Translations under genes and position numbers: made by a program
The notes under the pieces: model-generated
Seen by the model: the letters and a program-made list of their open reading frames with translations, nothing else
Database searches by the model: none
What the model was told of the DNA's origin: nothing
Shown: positions 49,554-57,901 of the stretch, one piece after another
How the letters are laid out: each line of letters begins with the position of its first letter
How positions within the stretch are numbered: position 1 is the stretch's first letter
Source: Alcanivorax sp.
GTDB lineage: Bacteria; Pseudomonadota; Gammaproteobacteria; Pseudomonadales; Alcanivoracaceae
NCBI RefSeq assembly: GCF_017794965.1
Contig: NZ_CP051240.1
Location: forward strand, 186,001 to 250,000
Reading direction: 5' to 3'
Length of the DNA stretch: 64,000 nt

Positions 49554-49649
49554 TCACTGGCAGAGCGGGTAATTAACAGGTCTGGCCGGCCATGCTAGCC
49601 TTGGCTGTCCTTGGGGTATGCAACAAATAACAACAACAGGAATCACACC

Positions 49650-49961
49650 ATGAAGAAATTGCTGATGCTGCTGGCCAGTGCTGTTCTGCTCAGTGGCTGT
49701 GCCACCGCCACCATGCCCGTGTCCGGGCTGCTGTACGCCAATGTGAAGGCGCCCCTTACCGCCACCGCCTCCACCGAGAAGCCAACCCGCGTAGGCCGTG
49801 CGTCCACCCGCTCCATTCTCGGCCTGATCGCCTCCGGCGACGCGACCATCCAGACCGCTGCCCGCAATGGCGGCATCACCGAGATCCATCACGTGGATTA
49901 TGAAGCGCAGAACTTCTTCGGGGTGCTGGCGGAATATACGGTGGTCGTGTACGGCAACTGA
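49650..49961 (+). CDS. TRL-like lipoprotein
   Basis: 103 residues. A lipoprotein signal (LMLLASAVLLSGCATATMP) is followed by PVSGLLYANVKAPLTATASTEKPTRVGRASTRSILGLIASGDATIQTAARNGGITEIHHVDYEAQNFFGVLAEYTVVVYG, the TRL domain first noted near tRNA loci. It is a small periplasmic/outer-membrane lipoprotein of unknown function. The ATG at 49650 follows CAGGAATC. No tRNA is adjacent here. Confidence 0.88.
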   Translation: MKKLLMLLASAVLLSGCATATMPVSGLLYANVKAPLTATASTEKPTRVGRASTRSILGLIASGDATIQTAARNGGITEIHHVDYEAQNFFGVLAEYTVVVYGN

Positions 49962-49971
49962 TAACGACAGC

Positions 49972-50206
49972 TACAAGCTACAACGCGGCGGAGAGGCTTG
50001 AGAAGGCTGCTGCACCGGGGCCGCGTCCAGAGTCTGGGCGCGGCCCCGGTCGTTTATAAAGACCAGGTGCCGGTTTAAGTCATAGGGTTTGTGGTTTTTG
50101 ATTGGGGCCTCAGGGTTGTCCGGGCGGCTTGGTCGCGGCCCCAAAACGTGAAACAGACACCGCCCTTTATGGCGCGTTGTAGCTTGCAGCTTGAAGCTTG
50201 TAGCTG
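49972..50206. repeat. Element bounded by inverted AGCTACA/TTGTAGC heptamers
   Basis: Left arm CAGCTACAAGCTACAACGC (about 49970-49988) and right arm GCGTTGTAGCTTGCAGCTTGAAGCTTGTAGCTG (about 50173-50205) are inverted and 7-periodic. The outermost 19 bases match as terminal repeats. The interior holds a terminator hairpin and no gene. Sits between the TRL-like gene and hemC. Confidence 0.75.
50014..50050 (+). terminator. Terminator-like GC hairpin after the TRL-like gene
   Basis: ACCGGGGCCGCG (50014-50025) pairs with CGCGGCCCCGGT (50039-50050), extended by CCAG/CTGG towards the loop. The T-tract is weak (CGTTTAT), so termination may be partial. Confidence 0.7.
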
Positions 50207-50311
50207 CTTTTCCTGTAGACTAGGGAACCTCAGAGCAATGCCTTGCATGCTCAGTCTTTCAGGCTGGTTCGCAATCTAGGCCCACTTTTCAACTGAACAA
50301 CAGGATGCCCC

Positions 50312-51244
50312 ATGTCCCGCGAAATCTTGCGTATCGCTACCCGTTCCAGCCCCCTTGCCATTTGGCAGGCAGAGTATGTCCAGCAGCGGCTGGAAAGCCT
50401 GCATCAGGGCTTGAGCGTGGAGCTGGTGCGGATCAAGACCCAGGGGGACAAGATTCTCGATACCCCGCTGGCAAAGATCGGTGGCAAGGGCCTGTTCGTG
50501 AAGGAGCTGGAAGAGGCGATGATGGATGGCCGTGCGGATATCGCCGTGCATTCCATGAAAGACGTGCCCATGGAGCTGCCTGAAGGTTTTGTGTTACCGG
50601 TGATCTGTGAGCGTGAAGATCCCCGCGATGCCTTTGTTTCCAACACTTACGACAGCCTGATGGCCTTGCCCCAGGGAGCCTGTGTGGGCACTTCCAGCCT
50701 GCGCCGGCAGGCCCAGGTGAAGGCCAATCGGCCGGATCTGGTGGTGAAAAGCCTGCGCGGTAATGTGCAGACCCGCCTTGGCAAGCTGGATGCCGGCGAG
50801 TTCGATGCCATCATTCTGGCGGCCGCGGGCCTCAAGCGCCTGGAAATGCATGACCGCATTCGTTACGAGATGCCCCCGGAAGAATCCTTGCCTGCAGTAG
50901 GGCAGGGAGCGGTGGGTATCGAGTGCCGGGAAGGCGATGACCGTACCGTGGAGTTGCTCAGCCCCCTCAGTGATGTGGATACCTGGGACCGGGTGGTGGC
51001 CGAACGGGCCATGAATCGTCGTCTGGAAGGCGGGTGTCAGGTGCCCATCGCCGGTTTTGCCCTGCTGGAAGGCGATGAGCTGTGGATGCGTGCCCTGGTG
51101 GCAGAAGAAGACGGTAGCCGGGTCTTGCGTGCGGAGGGCCGTGCCCATCGCGCCGACGGCACCGAGCTGGGCGTGCGGTTGGCAGAGGAGTTGCTGGGCC
51201 AGGGGGCTGACGCCATCCTCAAGGCACTCTACGACCGCCAGTAG
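50312..51244 (+). CDS. hemC: Hydroxymethylbilane synthase (porphobilinogen deaminase)
   Basis: 310 residues; polymerises four porphobilinogens. Substrate-binding Arg segments include RIATRSSPLAIWQA, KTQGDKILDTPLAKIGGKGLFVKELEEAM, VHSMKDVPMELP and GTSSLRRQAQVKANRP. The dipyrromethane-cofactor Cys lies in RRLEGGCQVPIAGFA (about residue 243). First gene of hemC-hemD-hemX-hemY; hemD follows after 2 bases. Confidence 0.97.
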   Translation: MSREILRIATRSSPLAIWQAEYVQQRLESLHQGLSVELVRIKTQGDKILDTPLAKIGGKGLFVKELEEAMMDGRADIAVHSMKDVPMELPEGFVLPVICEREDPRDAFVSNTYDSLMALPQGACVGTSSLRRQAQVKANRPDLVVKSLRGNVQTRLGKLDAGEFDAIILAAAGLKRLEMHDRIRYEMPPEESLPAVGQGAVGIECREGDDRTVELLSPLSDVDTWDRVVAERAMNRRLEGGCQVPIAGFALLEGDELWMRALVAEEDGSRVLRAEGRAHRADGTELGVRLAEELLGQGADAILKALYDRQ

Positions 51245-51246
51245 TC

Positions 51247-51966
51247 ATGCGCATTCTGGTCACCCGTCCTGCGGGCCAGCAACAGCCCCTGATGGAGGCC
51301 CTGCAATCGGCGGGGCATCAGGCCTGCCATTGTCCTGCCCTGCTGATTGAGCCGCTGCCGGTGAGTGAAGATACGCGCCGGCGGTTGATGGATCTTGATC
51401 TCTACCATGCCGTGTTTTTTGCCAGCGCCAACGCTGCCAGGCTGGCTCTCTCCGCCATGGCGGATCTTTGGCCACAGTGGCCGGTGGGCCTGCATTGGCT
51501 GGCGGTGGGCAAAGCCACGGCGGCAGAGATGGCCACCTGGCATCTGTCCCCGGAGGTGCCGGCAGAAGGGTTCAACAGCGAAGCGGTGCTGGCCTTGCCC
51601 TGTCTTCAAATGCTGAACGAGAAGAAAGTGTTGATCTGCCGGGGTGACAGTGGCCGGGAGCTACTGGCGAATGCGCTGTCGTCTCGCGGGGCCGACGTGG
51701 TGGCGTTGCCTTTCTATCGGCGCCGGGCCAACCCGGATTTCCAACTGCCGGAAGACTGTCACTGGATCATGATCACCAGTGTGGAAAGCTGGCGAGCGGT
51801 GGCGCCGCACCTGAGCGCCGGCCTTGCCTGGTCGGGGGGCATTGTGGCGGCCGGTGAGCGGGTGGCCACGGCCATTGCCGCAGACTTCGCCGGTGAGATC
51901 CGGGTGGCGGCCAGTGCACACGACGCGGATATGGTGGCTGCGCTACCGGATCGGGAGCCTGGATAA
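51247..51966 (+). CDS. hemD: Uroporphyrinogen-III synthase
   Basis: 239 residues. Sequence conservation is low in this family, but the N terminus MRILVTRPAGQQQPLMEALQSAGH, the YHAVFFASANAARLAL strand, WLAVGKATAAEM and the C-terminal WIMITSVESWRAVAP...GERVATAIAADF pattern are all HemD-like. Cyclises hydroxymethylbilane with D-ring inversion. Two bases after hemC. Confidence 0.92.
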   Translation: MRILVTRPAGQQQPLMEALQSAGHQACHCPALLIEPLPVSEDTRRRLMDLDLYHAVFFASANAARLALSAMADLWPQWPVGLHWLAVGKATAAEMATWHLSPEVPAEGFNSEAVLALPCLQMLNEKKVLICRGDSGRELLANALSSRGADVVALPFYRRRANPDFQLPEDCHWIMITSVESWRAVAPHLSAGLAWSGGIVAAGERVATAIAADFAGEIRVAASAHDADMVAALPDREPG

Positions 51967-52084
51967 AACGTTGTCTGTGCTGGCCATAGCAGCGGCGCAT
52001 TACATTGTTTAATGGACACAATGCCTTGCCCCCATTAAGGTTTTTCAGGTGTTCAACAATCCTCAATGAGAACATGGAGCTGTC

Positions 52085-53050
52085 ATGACGCAGGACCGTC
52101 TTTATTCCCGCCAGACTGGTATGACCCGTTGGCTGATGCTTGTCATCCTGATTCTGGCTGGTTTCATCGGTGCCGGTGGCTGGCTGGGCTGGCAGGAGTA
52201 CCAGCGTCTGCAGGCTGACAAGGCCGATGTGGTGGGGCAGGTGGAAACGCTCAAGGCAGCCATGGCCGCGCAACGCAGTGACGTGCAAGGGGCGTTGGCG
52301 GCATTCGAGAAGAAACAGGCGGAACTGGCCGCTCAGCGTATCAAGGACCGGGCCCTGCTCACCGACATGAAAACTGGTGGCCAGAAACTGTGGCTGATCA
52401 ACGAGGCTCGCGCCCTGGCCAGCCTGGCGAGCCAGCGACTGCTGCTTACCCAGGATGCCATGGCGGCTCGCCGTCTGCTGGAAGCGGCGGATAACGTGCT
52501 TGCCCGCCTTGATGACCCTTCCGTGTTGCCGGCTCGCCAGGCGTTGGCACTGGACATGGACAAACTCAGCCGCGCAGACAAGGTGGATGTGCAGGGCATG
52601 GTGCTGCAGCTCGGCGCCCTGCGCCAGACAGTGGCGGAACTGGCTGTGCCAGTGGAAGAAGCGCCGCCGGAGCGGGACACCCCTGAGGTGAGTCAGCCCT
52701 GGTGGCAGGATGTGCTCGATCGCATGCCGGTGTCGGTACGTCACCATGAGGGCCGGGTACCCCTGCCGCTTTCCGCCGGCCAGGCTTCCCTGGTGCGCTT
52801 GACCCTGGATGGCAGCCTGCAGCAGGCCCAGCTGGCCCTGATGCAGGGCCGCGGGGAGGCCTATCAACAGGCTCTGGATAATGCGGAGATGACACTCAAG
52901 GAATGGTTCCGAAGCGATGATCCTCGTGCCGCTCACATGCTAGAAGTGATCGGGGAAATGGGCGGTCGTCAGGTGGCCTATGTGTTGCCGGAGATCGGTG
53001 CGGGCCTGGCCGCCATCGAGGCTCTCAAACGCAAGGAAGGTGACGCATGA
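52085..53050 (+). CDS. hemX: HemX-family membrane protein (uroporphyrinogen-III C-methyltransferase-like by name only)
   Basis: 321 residues: one N-terminal transmembrane helix (about residues 15-38), a coiled-coil (about residues 40-95; LQADKADVVGQVETLKAAMAAQRSDVQGALAAFEKKQAELAAQRI), then a helical periplasmic domain with LWLINEARALASLASQRLLLTQDAMAARRLLEAADNVLARLDDP. No SAM site, so the old enzyme name does not apply. It overlaps hemY by 4 bases. Role in heme synthesis unresolved. Confidence 0.92.
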   Translation: MTQDRLYSRQTGMTRWLMLVILILAGFIGAGGWLGWQEYQRLQADKADVVGQVETLKAAMAAQRSDVQGALAAFEKKQAELAAQRIKDRALLTDMKTGGQKLWLINEARALASLASQRLLLTQDAMAARRLLEAADNVLARLDDPSVLPARQALALDMDKLSRADKVDVQGMVLQLGALRQTVAELAVPVEEAPPERDTPEVSQPWWQDVLDRMPVSVRHHEGRVPLPLSAGQASLVRLTLDGSLQQAQLALMQGRGEAYQQALDNAEMTLKEWFRSDDPRAAHMLEVIGEMGGRQVAYVLPEIGAGLAAIEALKRKEGDA

Positions 53051-54273
53051 AGAAGGTCATCCTGCTGGTCATCGTCGCCTTGGTGGCCGCCCTGGTGCTG
53101 GGTCGCTGGATGGCGGCAGACTCCGGCTATGTGTTGGTGATCCGTGATGATTTTTCCATGGATACCACCCTGGGCTTCGTGGTGTTGATGTTGATCGTCG
53201 CTGCCGTAGCACTGGTGGTGCTGACGTTACTGGGCAACGCTGCCTGGAATGCGCTGGAGCCGGTGCGCGCCACCCGCCGTTGGAAAAAGGCCGTGGCCGC
53301 CCGTCGTTTGCGCAGCGGTTTTCTGCAACTGGTGGACGGAGAACTGGACAAGTCCGAGCGTCTGTTGGTGGCCGCCGGTGAAGACGGGGACTGGCCCTTG
53401 CTGGCCTGGCTGCTGGCGGCAGAAGCCGCGCAGGAGCAGGAGAAAATGGAGGCCTCCCAGCGTTACCTGGAAAAAGCTGGTGCCGATCACCGTGGCCGTC
53501 TTGTGGCGGGCTTGATGAAGGCGCGCTTTGCGCTGGACGAGGGCTACCCGGACCAGGCCCGCGAAGAACTCAAGGTGCTGGCGGACATGGCTCCCCGTAA
53601 CAAGCGTATTCTGCGCACCTATGCCCAGGTGCTGGAAAGCCAGCGAGACTGGATCACGTTGTGCGACTTGATGCCCAGATTGAAGCGGGCCTTCGGTGAG
53701 GGTGAGTCCCGTCGTGAGCGTCGCGCCTGGCTGGCACTGCTGCAGGAAACGGCTCGCAAGCCCGGCTTCAATGATGCGGATAGCCGCCGGGAGGAGCTGC
53801 GCAAGCTATGGAAGAATGTACCGGTACAACTCAAGCATGACCCGGCCATGGTGGCCCGCTATACCGGTTTCCTGGCCCAGCTGGGCGGGGGCAAGGGGGC
53901 GCTCAATCTGGTGCGAGAACAGCTGGACCAGCAATGGGATGACCGGCTGCCGCCGGTACTGGAAGCCATTGATGAGGTGTCTCCGGATGAGCTGCTGCAG
54001 ATTCTGGAGCGCTGGCTGGAGCAACGCCCGGGCAACGCCGCAGTGCTGATTACGGCCGGTCGTGTGGCCCTCAAGGCGCGCCTGTGGGGCAAGGCCCAGG
54101 GGTTTTTCGAGGCCGCGGCCAATTCCAGTCAGAGCGCCACCGCGCTGGCAGAGCTGTCCCGTCTCTATCAGGCCCTCGGGGACAGTTCCAAGGCCATGAA
54201 GACGTTCGAGAAACGTCTGGAGAAGCTGCAGGGCGACCTTCCTGCGCTGCCGTTGCCGGACAAGTCGGTTTAA
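53047..54273 (+). CDS. hemY: HemY protein (TPR-containing, heme biosynthesis operon)
   Basis: 408 residues. Two N-terminal membrane helices (residues 3-20 and 39-62) include the HemY_N motif DSGYVLVIRDDFSMDTTLGFVVLMLIV. Tetratricopeptide-like helices fill the rest (LEKAGADHRGRLVAGLMKARFALDEGYPDQAREELKVLADMAP, ATALAELSRLYQALGDSSKAMKTFEKRLEKL). This is the proteobacterial HemY, not the Bacillus protoporphyrinogen oxidase. Last gene of the operon. Confidence 0.93.
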   Translation: MKKVILLVIVALVAALVLGRWMAADSGYVLVIRDDFSMDTTLGFVVLMLIVAAVALVVLTLLGNAAWNALEPVRATRRWKKAVAARRLRSGFLQLVDGELDKSERLLVAAGEDGDWPLLAWLLAAEAAQEQEKMEASQRYLEKAGADHRGRLVAGLMKARFALDEGYPDQAREELKVLADMAPRNKRILRTYAQVLESQRDWITLCDLMPRLKRAFGEGESRRERRAWLALLQETARKPGFNDADSRREELRKLWKNVPVQLKHDPAMVARYTGFLAQLGGGKGALNLVREQLDQQWDDRLPPVLEAIDEVSPDELLQILERWLEQRPGNAAVLITAGRVALKARLWGKAQGFFEAAANSSQSATALAELSRLYQALGDSSKAMKTFEKRLEKLQGDLPALPLPDKSV

Positions 54274-54307
54274 TTAACGCTGCACGCATCACGCGGCATG
54301 TAACACG

Positions 54308-54340
54308 CAAAAGCCGCGCCCATTGGGCGCGGCTTTTTTG
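54308..54340 (+). terminator. Terminator of the hemCDXY operon
   Basis: CAAAAGCCGCGCCC (54308-54321), loop ATT, GGGCGCGGCTTTTTTG (54325-54340). Preceded by a degenerate ACGCATC/ACACGCA heptamer tract (54280-54307). Confidence 0.93.
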
Positions 54341-54366
54341 TGTCGATGAACACGTCTGCGAAGCCG

Positions 54367-54522
54367 CTGTAGGAGCCCAGCTTGTCTGGGCGAAAGCCGC
54401 TTTCGAGTTGCGAGATGCGATTTTCGAAAACCAGCCCCGCCCGCAATGCCGGGTTTTCGTAACTCGAAGCTCACCACTCGCCGTCTCTCGCTCATTCGCC
54501 CAGGCAAGCTGGGCTCCTACAG
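54367..54522. repeat. MITE-like element with 28-bp terminal inverted repeats
   Basis: Arms 54367-54394 (CTGTAGGAGCCCAGCTTG...) and 54495-54522 match at 27 of 28 positions when inverted. Inside are two inverted, 7-periodic TTCGAGT/TTTTCG tracts around CCAGCCCCGCCCGCAATGCCGG. No gene. The outer CTGTAGGAGC is the same sequence that the IS110 element uses as target. Confidence 0.85.
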
Positions 54523-54540
54523 AAACATCTGTGAGGGGGA

Positions 54541-55533
54541 TCAATCCCGTGGCGCGTAATCGAACACGTCACAGTGAATATTGGCAGCGGGGACGCCTTC
54601 TTCCACCAGGGCATCAAAGACGGCCCAGGCCATGGGGGGAGAGCCGCCGAGGAAAAACAGGGGAAGATGCGGTTCGCCCAACGCGGCGAGGGCGGCCTCA
54701 TGCACCAGGCCCTGCTGATGATCCGGGTGCTGCATATCGGAAAGCGCGGTGGTGGCTTCGAAGTCCCGGAGCTGGCTGGTCCAGTCACGCAGCGGGGCGG
54801 TGAGATACAGGTCTTCCGCTACCCGGGCGCCCCAGAACAGGCGCACCGGTTGTTGAAAATCCAGTTCCACCAGTCGTTCCATCATGGCTTTCACCGGCGC
54901 AAAGCCTGTGGAGCCGCAAATGAACCATACGGGCTGGTCCGGCGCGCTATCGATAAAGCGCACGCCGGCAGGTAGGGTAACGCTGACCGTGGCGTCGTTG
55001 GCCAGGCTGGCCATGATGTCCTGGGCTGCGCTGTTGTCATCGCCATGGCGAATGTGCAACTCAAGCTGCCGCCCCTGGCAGGCATTGGCGATGGAGAACG
55101 GATAGCACTCACCATGCAGGTTGAGCATCAGGTATTGGCCGGCATGCCAGTGGATGCGTTTGCCCGCAGGCAACATCAACCATGCACGGCTGACATCGTG
55201 ATTGAGGGGCTCAATCCTGCTGATCTGGCAATTCAGGGTATGTACTGGCAGTTCGCCGGGAGCCGTCACTTCTGACACGCTAATCTCGCAATCGCTCAAG
55301 GGCTGGGCAACGCAGTATAGCACCTGAGTGCTATCCGCTTCGCCCGCACGAATGGTGTGGTTTCTTTGCTGGACGTATCCGCGGGTGAGAGCGCCCTCAC
55401 AGCGCAGACAGTTGCCGTTGCGGCACGCCACAGGAAAACTGAAGCCGGCCAGCTGGCCGGCCTCGACGATGTTCTGGTCTGCACGGCAGGGAAAGGCGTC
55501 CTTGCCGTTGACGGTGATCGTGTAGGTTGTCAT
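54541..55533 (-). CDS. 2Fe-2S ferredoxin-domain NAD(P)H-dependent oxidoreductase
   Basis: 330 residues from the ATG at 55533. The N-terminal plant-type [2Fe-2S] domain has the cluster motif ACRNGNCLRCEG and a fourth Cys in VLYCVAQP. The FAD-binding domain contains HWHAGQYLMLNL and CYPFSIANACQG. The NAD-binding domain has WFICGSTGFAPVKAMMERL and FFLGGSPPMAWAVFDALVEEGVPAANIHCDVFDYA. Such proteins are often named CDP-6-deoxy-glucoseen reductase or AscD-like; in pseudomonads they act as general electron donors, some beside ubiD. Partner oxygenase not in the window. Confidence 0.85.
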   Translation of the reverse strand: MTTYTITVNGKDAFPCRADQNIVEAGQLAGFSFPVACRNGNCLRCEGALTRGYVQQRNHTIRAGEADSTQVLYCVAQPLSDCEISVSEVTAPGELPVHTLNCQISRIEPLNHDVSRAWLMLPAGKRIHWHAGQYLMLNLHGECYPFSIANACQGRQLELHIRHGDDNSAAQDIMASLANDATVSVTLPAGVRFIDSAPDQPVWFICGSTGFAPVKAMMERLVELDFQQPVRLFWGARVAEDLYLTAPLRDWTSQLRDFEATTALSDMQHPDHQQGLVHEAALAALGEPHLPLFFLGGSPPMAWAVFDALVEEGVPAANIHCDVFDYAPRD

Positions 55534-55690
55534 CCGGGTAGGGTGGAGATTATTCGCTGCGCTCACCCCTACGGGGCCAGCCTGCGGCTGTTCTGCGCTT
55601 CGCTTGTGGGCGTGAGCCCATCTCCATCATCTTGCTCCAACGGATTACGGCGGAGATGGGCATTCGCCCATTTCCGCCCTACGTTTTGGT

Positions 55691-56077
55691 TTAGCTGCCT
55701 ACGCCAACAAACAGGGCGACGATACAGCCCATTCCGAAGGCCCAGACGAGAGTGCGGGCGCTGGCCCAGTCGGCAATGTAGCAGACGGTAAACAAAACGC
55801 GGCTGGCGACGAACGCCAAGGCGATGCCGTCAATGGTGCCCTGCGGCGCGGTGGCGGCCAGGTGGGCGATGATGACGGCAGCGGCGAAGGCCGGGGTGAC
55901 TTCAAAACCGTTCTGTTGAGCCCAGTGGGCGCGTTTGCGACCGCCTTGCAGGGTTTCCAGGAACTCCCTGGGGTTATGGTTTTGCTTGGGGCCGAAGCCG
56001 CCCTGGAACTTGGCCAGAGACGTTGCAAGGTAGGGCAGGAAGATGGCGGCAAGCACGCACCAGTAAGCAATGGTCAT
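55691..56077 (-). CDS. MAPEG family membrane protein
   Basis: 128 residues with four hydrophobic helices. The MAPEG pattern is FGPKQNHNPREFLETLQGGRKRAHWAQQNGFEVTPAFAAAVIIAHLA followed by ALAFVASRVLFTVCYIADWASARTLVWAFGMGCIVALF. Members include glutathione transferases and eicosanoid enzymes; bacterial substrates are largely unknown. Single gene. Confidence 0.9.
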   Translation of the reverse strand: MTIAYWCVLAAIFLPYLATSLAKFQGGFGPKQNHNPREFLETLQGGRKRAHWAQQNGFEVTPAFAAAVIIAHLAATAPQGTIDGIALAFVASRVLFTVCYIADWASARTLVWAFGMGCIVALFVGVGS

Positions 56078-56320
56078 GAAGTTCTCCTTGGTTTTTTTAA
56101 ATGTGTTGGGGGCTGGCAGGCAGAGTCAGGTTCAGTTGAAAGTTCAAAGTTGAAATGCGAAGAGAGGCCCTGGCAATTTCCAGCTCTGGTGCCCCGCGCT
56201 TCACGGTTAAGGTTCGCGGGCAGGGCATTTAAGCTCTCGATAAACCCTTCCCGCGCTTTTCAACTTTAAACTTTGAACTTTCAACTCGATCTTGCACCAA
56301 CGCCGCTTCGGCAGACTGCC
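56078..56320. repeat. Inverted AACTTTG/CAAAGTT heptamer arms around the GGTTCGCGGGCAGGG core
   Basis: Left arm GTTGAAAGTTCAAAGTTGAAA (56136-56156, in 7-base steps) and right arm TTTTCAACTTTAAACTTTGAACTTTCAACTC (56257-56287) flank a segment with GGTTCGCGGGCAGGGC and CCCTTCCCGCG. The same core lies at 14386-14427 between quite different heptamer arms. No gene. Confidence 0.85.
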
Positions 56321-57643
56321 TCAATCGCCGTCGTTCTCGCGTGAGACCGAGGCTAGCAAGCACTGCTCGATTATCGCAAAACGATCCTGCCCCCATACCA
56401 TGTCATCTTGTGTCATAAAGCTGGGCACCCCCCAACTGCCTGCGGCCATCATGGCGTTGCGGTTGTCCTCGGCACGGTCGCGCCAGCTGTCATCATCCAG
56501 CCAGCGGCGGGCCCGATTCCAGTCCAGTCCGGCGTTCTCGACCAGGAACTTGAGGCCACCATCGCTGGCCGCGTTGATCCCCTGGCTCCAGATACCGGTG
56601 GCGGCAGCGCGCAGCCATTCTCGCAAGCGGCCTTCCTTCTCTGCGAAGGGCCACAGGGCCATGCAACGTTCTACCCCCGGGCCCACCGGATCGCAGACCC
56701 GGCCGAAGGGTACCTGGTGGAGACGCGCTTCCCGGGCCGCATCCTTGAGAATGTAGAAGCGTTTTTCCTTCGGTACGCTCAGCCCGCGCATGACCATGGG
56801 CAGCACGGGGCGGATCTTCAGGTTCAGCCCGTAATGGTCCGCCAACGCATAGGTGCGGGACAGGGCGATATAGGAATAGGGGCTGCGAAAGGAAAAGAAC
56901 ATCACCAGCGGCTTGCCTTTCAGTGCCGCTTCGCTGTTGCTCAGCTGGGCCCGTTTGGCCCGACCGTAGGGCAGGGGCCAGTCCTGGCTGCCGAGGCCCA
57001 GGGCATTGAGACGGTGGGCAAGATGATCCAGCCGTTCTACGCTCCAGTACCACTCCCCCTGATACAGCAGGGTGCCAGTGAGGTAATGGCCATCGCTGAG
57101 GAACTGGTCACGGCGGGCTTCCAGGGCCAGCTGTGCCTGATCTGCGGGCATCTGGCCATGCTCGCTGAGCAAGGCCTCCAGCTTGTCATGATCATGGCGC
57201 CACAGGGCATCGGCCAGCGCTGCCGCCAGGCTCCAGAATCGTTCATCCTTTTCATGGCGCAGCAGGCAGCGGGTGGCGGCCAGGCTGACTTCCCGCTGTG
57301 GCAGCTGCCAGTCTTCCGGGAACTCCAGCGCGTGCAGTGCTGCCAGCTGACGGGCATCCCGTGGGGCCAGTTCGGCGAGCATATCGGCGGCGGGGTACAT
57401 CTGTTGGTCCAGATAGAGCATGACCCGCGGGGTAATCTGAATGCCGAAGTGTCGGGCAAAGCGGGGCAGAACCTGTGCCATGAGCACAGAATAGGGGTCA
57501 TCAATGCGGAAGTAGAAGGTGGCCGCATGGGGCTGGCGACGCAGGGTTCGCCGCCACTCCAGCAAGCGCCGGCGTATCTGTTGCAGGCCTTCGCTGGTAA
57601 TCAGCCCGGCGAACAGCGGCATCAGTTTATGTTTCAGGCTCAT
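56321..57643 (-). CDS. Double DsbA-like (2-hydroxychromene-2-carboxylate isomerase type) protein
   Basis: 440 residues made of two thioredoxin-fold halves. The first begins ATFYFRIDDPYSVLMAQVLPRFARHFGIQITPRVM. The second begins PLVMFFSFRSPYSYIALSRTYALADHYGLNLKIRPVLPMVM and ends GSWGVPSFMTQDDMVWGQDRFAIIEQCL. Both have S/D-PY-S in place of a CxxC, as in HCCA isomerases and kappa-class glutathione transferases, so a redox role is unlikely. The tandem arrangement is uncommon. Substrate unknown. Confidence 0.82.
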   Translation of the reverse strand: MSLKHKLMPLFAGLITSEGLQQIRRRLLEWRRTLRRQPHAATFYFRIDDPYSVLMAQVLPRFARHFGIQITPRVMLYLDQQMYPAADMLAELAPRDARQLAALHALEFPEDWQLPQREVSLAATRCLLRHEKDERFWSLAAALADALWRHDHDKLEALLSEHGQMPADQAQLALEARRDQFLSDGHYLTGTLLYQGEWYWSVERLDHLAHRLNALGLGSQDWPLPYGRAKRAQLSNSEAALKGKPLVMFFSFRSPYSYIALSRTYALADHYGLNLKIRPVLPMVMRGLSVPKEKRFYILKDAAREARLHQVPFGRVCDPVGPGVERCMALWPFAEKEGRLREWLRAAATGIWSQGINAASDGGLKFLVENAGLDWNRARRWLDDDSWRDRAEDNRNAMMAAGSWGVPSFMTQDDMVWGQDRFAIIEQCLLASVSRENDGD

Positions 57644-57737
57644 GCGGTCGGCAGCTCCTTTGGCGGGGACGGGTTCTGGCCAGAATGATGACTATAGCCT
57701 AAGGCATCCATGCCTTTCCGTGAAAAGGGGTAAAAAC

Positions 57738-57840
57738 GCTCGATGCTAGACGCCAGATGCCGGACGGGAAAGGCGAAAACCCGCTCTGCCTCTGACGTTA
57801 ATCTTTCTGCGTCTGGCATCAGGCGTCAGGCGTCCAGCGC
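57738..57840. repeat. Inverted GACGCCA/GGCGTCA heptamer arms
   Basis: GATGCTAGACGCCAGATGCCGGACGGG (57742-57768 in parts) and GCGTCTGGCATCAGGCGTCAGGCGTCCAGCG (57809-57839) are inverted arrays with a 7-base period around GAAAACCCGCTCTGCC. Immediately followed by the ilvD terminator. Confidence 0.8.
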
Positions 57841-57842
57841 CA

Positions 57843-57887
57843 CAACAACAAAAAAGGCGACCCATGAGGTCGCCTTTTTTGTTGTTG
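57843..57887. terminator. Terminator with 20-bp perfect arms after ilvD
   Basis: CAACAACAAAAAAGGCGACC (57843-57862) is perfectly complementary to 57868-57887 around CATGA. The GC stem GGCGACC is extended through A6/T6 tracts into GTTGTTG, like the 31-bp version at 7635-7700. Confidence 0.93.
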
Positions 57888-57901
57888 CGGCTTTCCGGGA
57901 A

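Noticed and set aside
49650..49961. A tRNA gene next to the TRL-type lipoprotein
   Set aside because: The family name comes from tRNA-linked loci, but no cloverleaf-like sequence was seen on either side.
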